This document shows, piece after piece, positions 57,916-64,000 of a stretch of DNA of 64,000 bases. Made by a program: the position numbers and the translations under genes. The stretch's first letter is position 1; each line of letters opens with the position of its first letter. Below the pieces are notes generated by a model. It saw only the letters and a program-made list of their open reading frames with translations, searched no databases and had not been told where the DNA came from. Source of the DNA: Rallus limicola (taxonomy: Eukaryota > Chordata > Aves > Gruiformes > Rallidae); assembly GCA_022605955.1 (NCBI GenBank), contig JAKCOZ010000011.1, forward strand, positions 9,429,990 through 9,493,989. The letters run 5' to 3'.

Positions 57916-59280
57916 TCACAGATAAAAATCTTTTAAATGGCCTTTTGTACACTGATATATTACTTACATTCCCCACCACTGCCACATCCCAATATAGCTC
58001 TTATGAAACAGTTTGGATTAGAAATGCTGCTTAGAGATCTTGTCACATTTGCACTACAAACTTTTCTTTTTAGCAGATGCCTCTTTCCCCTCATGCTTCT
58101 TCTTCCCATCTTGGCTTGTGTATAGGGAAAATAATGAAAACAAACTGCCATGATAAATTTTTCTTTTTCTTCTCCATTGCTGTGCAAGGGCAAAGCAATA
58201 TAATTCTTCCTTTCTTAAGCTCTGTATGGTCTTATTTAAAATCCATTTCCACCTTTCTTAATTTCTTTGGAATTGTGAAATAATATTGGTAAATTAAAGA
58301 AGTTGAAGGGGTCATAAAGTTAATCAGGGCCCTGAGCCAGGGAAACAAATGCTGGATTATATTGCTGAATCTTGCCTTTCCAAGGGAGCTCAGAGATGAT
58401 CTTGCATCTAGCTAGACACACTGAACATCAAATATACACACTTCAGGAAAATAATGGAATTAAGAGGCAAATTAGGAGCCTAAATGTAGCTAGTAAAATA
58501 ATATGACAGCCTTTGATTAAAATTGAAGAAGACTTACCTCAGATTCTTGAATTATAATATATAAATATGGGGATATCTTGTATTTGGACTATGAGGACCT
58601 TTACTGGGCTTTAGTTAGCTGAAGCGTAGCAAAACCTCATGACTGATAGACTGATGCCAGGGTAAGTTTCTTAGGCAAAAATATAAAAGTTGTGGGTAGT
58701 TAACTACTGGAATAACACCCCAAGAGAAAAACTGAATTATCCTTGATATCTAGAAAGAGCAGAAAATTCCAGGTAAATGCATCTTAACAGAGAAAAATTA
58801 ACACATCCAAGGGTAACTACAAGAAATGTAATTCTTTTTTTATATGCAGGAGATTGCACAAAGTGATCTAATTAGTTGATTTATTCCTATTCCATCTTCT
58901 CCTAGTTATGCAACAAGAGATGTAGGTGAGACAAAGGAAACAAGACAAACCGAAATTTTTGAAAAGTTATCTTACCATTTAGATTGATTTTCTTGAAGAG
59001 AAAGAATATTCTCAAATACACTCTTACCAATAAAAAGTAAGCATCCAAAAGTGATCAGAGAAGACCTACCTAAACTATTTGAAAGACAAAAAAAATTGGA
59101 TTAACAATTTCTTTTCATAAATAAAGCATATTTTTATTTTTTCCCAATCTATTGTGATAACTACAACCACTGAGGCTTTTATTCATTAAAAAATTGTCCT
59201 TTTCCAAAATTATTAATTGACACATTATTTACAGTTCATTCAGATCTGCCTGTAACATCCACTTCTCTGCTAACCACACA
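57916..59280. other. Unassigned AT-rich non-coding sequence
   Basis: Nothing is recognised. Open frames are under 80 codons. Confidence 0.5.
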
Positions 59281-59814
59281 TATCCCTGGTTTTAGCAGGG
59301 ATAGAGTTAATTTTCTTCCTACCAGCTGGTATAGTGTTGTGTTTTGGATTTAGGATGAGAACAATGTTGATAACACACTGATGTTTTTAATTGTTGCCAA
59401 GCAGTCAAGGACTTTTCAGCCTTTCATACTGCTCTGCTAAGGAGAAAGCAGAAAACACCCAGGAAGCCTGGAGGGGTCACAGCCAGGACAGCTCACCCAA
59501 ACTGACCAACAGGATATTCAATACCATACGACGTTGTACTCTGTGTATAACTTGGGGGTGAGCCAGGAGGTAGGAAAGCTTAGGAGTCTTGCTGAGCATC
59601 AACGGTGAGTGATGAGAAATTGTGCTGTTCAACTCTTGGTTTCTATATTTCTATTCATCATCATCCTTTCCTGTCATATAAAAATGTATCTACCTCAAAC
59701 CATGAGGGTTTGGGTTTTTTTTATTTTTGATTCTTCCCCATCCCACTGGGTGGGAGGGAGGTGAACAAACAGCTGTGTGGTTGTTTTAGCTGCTGGCCCT
59801 TTTAGATCACAACA
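59281..59814 (+). mobile_element. Solo LTR, avian ERV
   Basis: CCTGGTTTTAGCAGGGATAG, TTAATTTTCTTCCTACCAGC, GTTTTGGATTTAGGATGAGA and TGATAACACACTGATGTTTT open the element. GTCACAGCCAGGACAGCTCA and CCATACGACGTTGTACTCTG lead to a TATA-like GTATAA at 59545-59550. It closes GGCTGTGTGG-like sequence and ends ATCACAACA. It is the sister of the LTRs at 9566, 13559 and 15350. No flanking duplication is visible. Confidence 0.88.
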
Positions 59815-61329
59815 TTGTATTAGAAATAAGACAATACCAATCTGCTTTTTTTTTTTTTTTTTGAGAAATTTAGAAAAATAGACAAATATATAAGGAAAAC
59901 AACCAAGAGTGACTTTTGATTCAGCTGTGCATACACCTTTCCTGCTGCTTGCTTTAGAGTAGTCAATAGGAAATCAATAAGAATTTAGGGTTCTAAATAG
60001 AAGTTAAAGGCCCAGATAATTTCTTGAATCTTGGCCAAAAAGATTAAATGGCTTGTCAAAGATTGGCAGGAGACTCCAGTCTAGATCCAGATTTTCTGAT
60101 ACCTTCCACTTTACTGCATATATAAAGCCATCAGTTTCCAGATTATTTTTCCTGTGATGATTCTCATCCCCCAACAATACAAAAATCTCTTTCAATTCTT
60201 TACTGCACTTCATGCATTTTGGGATAGAATTTGCTCTGGCACTGGCAGCAGCCTTACTTGTTTATGGTTGCTGTCAAAACAACATGCTACTACTAATTGT
60301 TTGATCATCCTTAGGAAAAGGCTAAAAAAGCTCCAACTGTAGATCTCTTAAAAGATTATGAAAATAATTTAAATAAATTAAAAGGCCTCTTATAGAGTGA
60401 ACTTAAGGAAAGGTTGCAGAATGAGAGAGAGAACAGTCCCCAGCGATTTTTTTTCCAGGTGATTTCATGAATGTTCACATCAGTGAGATGCCAGCCAAGG
60501 TGAATGATCTGCATTATTTGAATGATATCATATACAAAACAATGTGACTGTCACACAGACCACATGGTAGCCAGGTGTCAAAAGTGCTGAACTTCCAGGA
60601 TATTTTCCACTTGATAGCACCTATTTCTGTTACAATTTTTTGAATTTAATTTTCATTGCTTGCTTTCTAAAGATGTGTCTTTACACACTCATGACATGAC
60701 AATCCTTGATCCAAAGCTTAAAAAACAGGTAGTAATGATAATTAGGTTGAAGGAAAGGAGAGTCCTGATGAAGACTGCCTCTTCTTCATGTCTCTTGTTG
60801 TGCTCCTGGTCCACACCTCTGCGTGGCTCTCCCAGCTCTCTCAGGAAGTTGGGAGCTGAAATGAAATTACCAATTTTTACATATTTTTAATGTTTTTCTA
60901 ATCTGCTTGTGGCCAACAGCACACCCAATTCAGGGAATTACAGCACTATGCAGCTGAAAGATTACACGTAAAATGAAGGGAAGAGAAACCAGACTTAGCT
61001 ATAAACTTAACCCCCTTGCCAAGATGCAAGGTATTGAAAGTGCTCCCCACCACTCACACATCCATAAACTTTTGAGTGGAAAGGAGAGAAGGGAAAAGCT
61101 CCTGCATTTTCTACTGTTGCAGTGATTGATAAGTCTATAGATTTATTTGCTGAATGATTTACAGACATGTGTTTTAGCCAAGGCATTATCTGTGAAATTT
61201 TTCTTGATTGTTGATTTTTTGTCATTTATATACTGCAGTCATACTGTCAAGACACAAAACTGTAGTTTCAGTCTCTGATTAGACTACTGAAACTATTAAC
61301 ACAGAGGTATAATGAATAAATAGTACATA
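59815..61329. other. Unassigned sequence
   Basis: An 18-base T run lies at about 59845-59862. No repeat or exon is recognised otherwise. Confidence 0.5.
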
Positions 61330-62060
61330 TCATAGAATCATAGAATTACCTGGTTTGGAAGAGACCTTCAGATCATTGAGTCTAACCACAGCCTAAACCT
61401 GCCTAGTCCACCTCTAGATCATGTCCTCAAGCACTTCATCTACATGCCTGATGACTCCATCACTTCCCTGGGTAGCCTATTCCAATACTTTCAGTAAAGA
61501 AATTTTTCTTGATATCTAACCTAAATCTCCCCTGGTGCAATTTGAAACCATTTACTCTCATCCTATTGGGACTATTGTTACCTGAGAGAAGAGACTGACC
61601 CCTGACACCTCTGCAATCCCCTTTCAGATAGTTGTAGAGAGCCATAAGGTTTCCCCTCAGCCTCCTTTTCTCAAGACTAAAAAGCCCCAGATCCCTCAGC
61701 TGCTCCTCATAGAACTTGCGCTCCAAACCCTCCACCAGCTTTATTGCCCTTCTCTCGACATTCTTCCTGTAGCGAGGGGCCTGGAACTGGAGACAGCACT
61801 CAAGGTGCGGCCTCACCATCTGAGTATCACTTCCCTACTCCTGCTGATCACACTATCAGACCAGGGTGCTGTTGGCCTTCTTGGCTACCTGGGCACACTG
61901 CTGGCTCATGTTCAGCCAGTCGTCCACAAACACCCCCAGGTTCTTCTGCTCCAGGGAGCTCTCTAGCCACTCTGATTCAAGCCTGTAGCATTGCCTGTGG
62001 TTATTGTGACCCAAGTGTAGGACCTGGCACTTGGCCTTGTTGAAGCCCATAATGTTGAAC
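61330..62060 (-). mobile_element. CR1 LINE, 5'-truncated, with legible RT C-terminus
   Basis: The plus strand begins with CATAGAATCATAGAAT, the CR1 8-bp tail repeat in reverse, and the element runs leftward on the minus strand. Translation gives [12 protein letters not shown], then [19 protein letters not shown], then after a frameshift [23 protein letters not shown] and [19 protein letters not shown]. This is the standard CR1 ORF2 C-terminal series. It breaks near 61840 and is 5'-truncated near 62060. It is inactive but the best preserved CR1 here. Confidence 0.95.
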
Positions 62061-64000
62061 TTACCTACCTGGTATGAGATCCCAGGTAAATACTGCTTTG
62101 CCAAGAAACAGAGAAGAGTTTTGGTCTTTGTACATCTTAACTAATTTTTTGTGATTATCCAAATCCGTCTGGATAACCCTGATTCCAGAAATTCAGACAT
62201 ACTCACAACTCAACATATTTTTTTATTGTGATAAATTCTTCTTTTGACTAATCTTTAATATTCCTTCTACTAAGGACAAGAATGGTTTGAGACAATTCCA
62301 ATATTCAAATCGAAATAATCAATAGAAGATTGGATAATGCTTGAGTTTGAAGCTGGAATCCTCGAGATATTAATTAACAGCTAGGCTTAGGGATTTATTT
62401 TCAGCATGTTTACATTCATTGCACGCATACCTTTAAAAACATTCATGTCTGTATTCATACTGTTGGATATGGGACTATTCTATGGATGTGTAGGGATATC
62501 TATTATCTGGCTAGTATCAAACAGATTTACTTTTACTCTTAACTTTCTCATCAACAAAACCTAAAAATTTTAGTTTTAGTTAAAAATGTCCCCAACAAAC
62601 AGGTGAAACTCACCAGAGAGAAAATAAAGGTCTAGAAGTCTTTCTCCTATCTGATTTCATAGTTATTTAGGTACTAAAATAGTGAGAAGAACACATGCTG
62701 GTGTTATATATAAAATGGGTTTCTGATTTGAGCATGAGAAGTAAAATAATTTCACATTATTTGTTATAAACTATTTAAGGATTTCTTCCCAGACATAAAA
62801 AGTTTTTACTCTTTTCAGAAACTAAAGAAAACTACTCATTAATGTTGTCATCTTAATCATAGTTGTTGACCCACTTGTTTGGTTTAAGAAATGACAGTAG
62901 GCTTTATTTATTGAGCCTCCGCTTGCGTAATTACTGGGTAATAGGTGGTTGAACCAATGGAAAAATAAACAGAATAATAATAACTTTTAAATGATATGAT
63001 TACTCTACTGAAAAGGCAACATCTGAAGTAGAATCTCTTTTTAAAAGCACTTTTAATATGTAGTTTCTTAGGTGTATTGCTTTAAAAACAAAAGAGCTGA
63101 TATTCATAATTGTTCTCTGTGGCAGTATGAAATGTTCTCTTTCTTTCCTCTGAATTGCTGTAATTACCAACTGTGTTACTTAGTAGGCCCCACATATTGT
63201 TGAATTTCCATTTATCTTAGCACATTAGCTATACTTTTCCCTCCTTTTCACTTTGCTTATTGTCTGTTTTGGCCTCTGTTCAGGGAAATATTCAAGCTTA
63301 TGGAGTTCCACTGGGACTCATGCCTGCACTTAAGTACTTCACTGAATCATGATGCTTTCCAGAATTAGGGTCTTTCTGTTCTGCCAATAAAATATCCTAA
63401 AGTAATGTGCAATGGATCGGAGAAAGGACAAATAGAAGTGGAAGGAAAAGTGATCTCTCTGCATATATAAGCACATCCAACATCTGGAAATTGCTGTGAG
63501 AAGATGGGAAAAAGTGTGTCCTGAGAGTAAATGTGGCCTAAGTGAAGAACCCGAAAAAGACAGTTGCAGCTCAAATAAAGATTTCTAGTTGGTTATGTGC
63601 TTGAAAAGACTATGGCTAGAATAGATTACAAAGAAAAAAATAATTATTTTAAAGAACAGGAAAAAAAAGTAAATACCCCAATGTTTTCAACTTCTCATTG
63701 CAGCTTCTCTTTATTTTGAAAGACTCGGATACAATTTATCCAAGTCAGGACTCCATCAGAAACTACTGAAAACTCAGATCTCATTTTACGTAAAAAAAGA
63801 TAAGCAGTCCTCAAAATGAAATTACTGTAAGACAGATGTCTGCAGGAAAGATTTTCAGCATAGTTTGGTGAAGAAAATCCCATGAAATTTTTGTTCAGAT
63901 GTAAAGAAATAAGTACTTTTCTTTCAAGTGTTCACTGAGGTTTTTGACCTTTTCTGACTGTAGTCTTTCCCCAATAAAAGGAAAGAGAGAAAATGAGCCT
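62061..64000. other. Unassigned AT-rich non-coding sequence
   Basis: No repeat, exon or RNA gene is recognised. The part at about 62890-62960 (CTTTATTTATTGAGCCTCCG onward) reads like single-copy sequence. Confidence 0.45.

Noticed and set aside
1..64000. CRISPR arrays, bacterial operons or ribosome-binding sites
   Set aside because: No regularly spaced direct repeats are seen, and the genome is clearly that of a vertebrate.

Overview
This looks like a stretch of bird nuclear genome. It is AT-rich, has no operons or dense genes, and carries repeats typical of birds: CR1 LINE fragments ending in degenerate ATTCTATG repeats, and LTRs of two avian endogenous-retrovirus types. Repeat families were identified by recognition, not by a database search. 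I cannot name the species. I find no convincing host protein-coding exon, rRNA or tRNA. The window is best read as intergenic sequence or a very large intron, and most short open frames outside the repeats look like chance.

Layout: 1-7.7 kb is unassigned apart from a small CR1 reverse-transcriptase fragment (4.2 kb). From 7.7 to 16 kb there are four solo LTRs (7697, 9566, 13559 and 15350) and a MIR-like tRNA-derived SINE touching one of them. From 20.2 to 27.4 kb, on the minus strand, lies one near-complete but broken provirus in the order 5' LTR-gag-pro-pol-env-3' LTR. From 27.6 to 41.2 kb there is mostly unassigned sequence with an LTR tip, a CR1 tail and an unusual hairpin (37.8 kb). A CR1 with internal deletions is at 41.3-42.5 kb. 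Low-complexity C/A and T/G tracts follow at 43-44 kb, and an LTR fragment at 45.1 kb. A CR1 at 51.1-53.2 kb carries an LTR chip and is split by about 1.1 kb of other DNA. LTR fragments follow at 53.6, 57.8 and 59.3 kb, and a good CR1 copy at 61.3-62.1 kb.

The provirus is not functional. The protease catalytic Asp is replaced, the reverse-transcriptase core is missing and a coiled-coil-like block sits in its place. The integrase has a stop and a frameshift, and Gag is broken by frameshifts and an A30 tract. Two open frames survive: a 138-codon capsid-like piece of Gag, and a 220-codon Env transmembrane-subunit-like frame with a hydrophobic start, heptads, a CX7CC motif and a membrane anchor.

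I found no clear new biological system. The best leads are the retained Env-like frame, the odd composition of the provirus (dissimilar LTRs and a replaced RT core), the LTR chip inside a CR1, and the hairpin at 37.8 kb.
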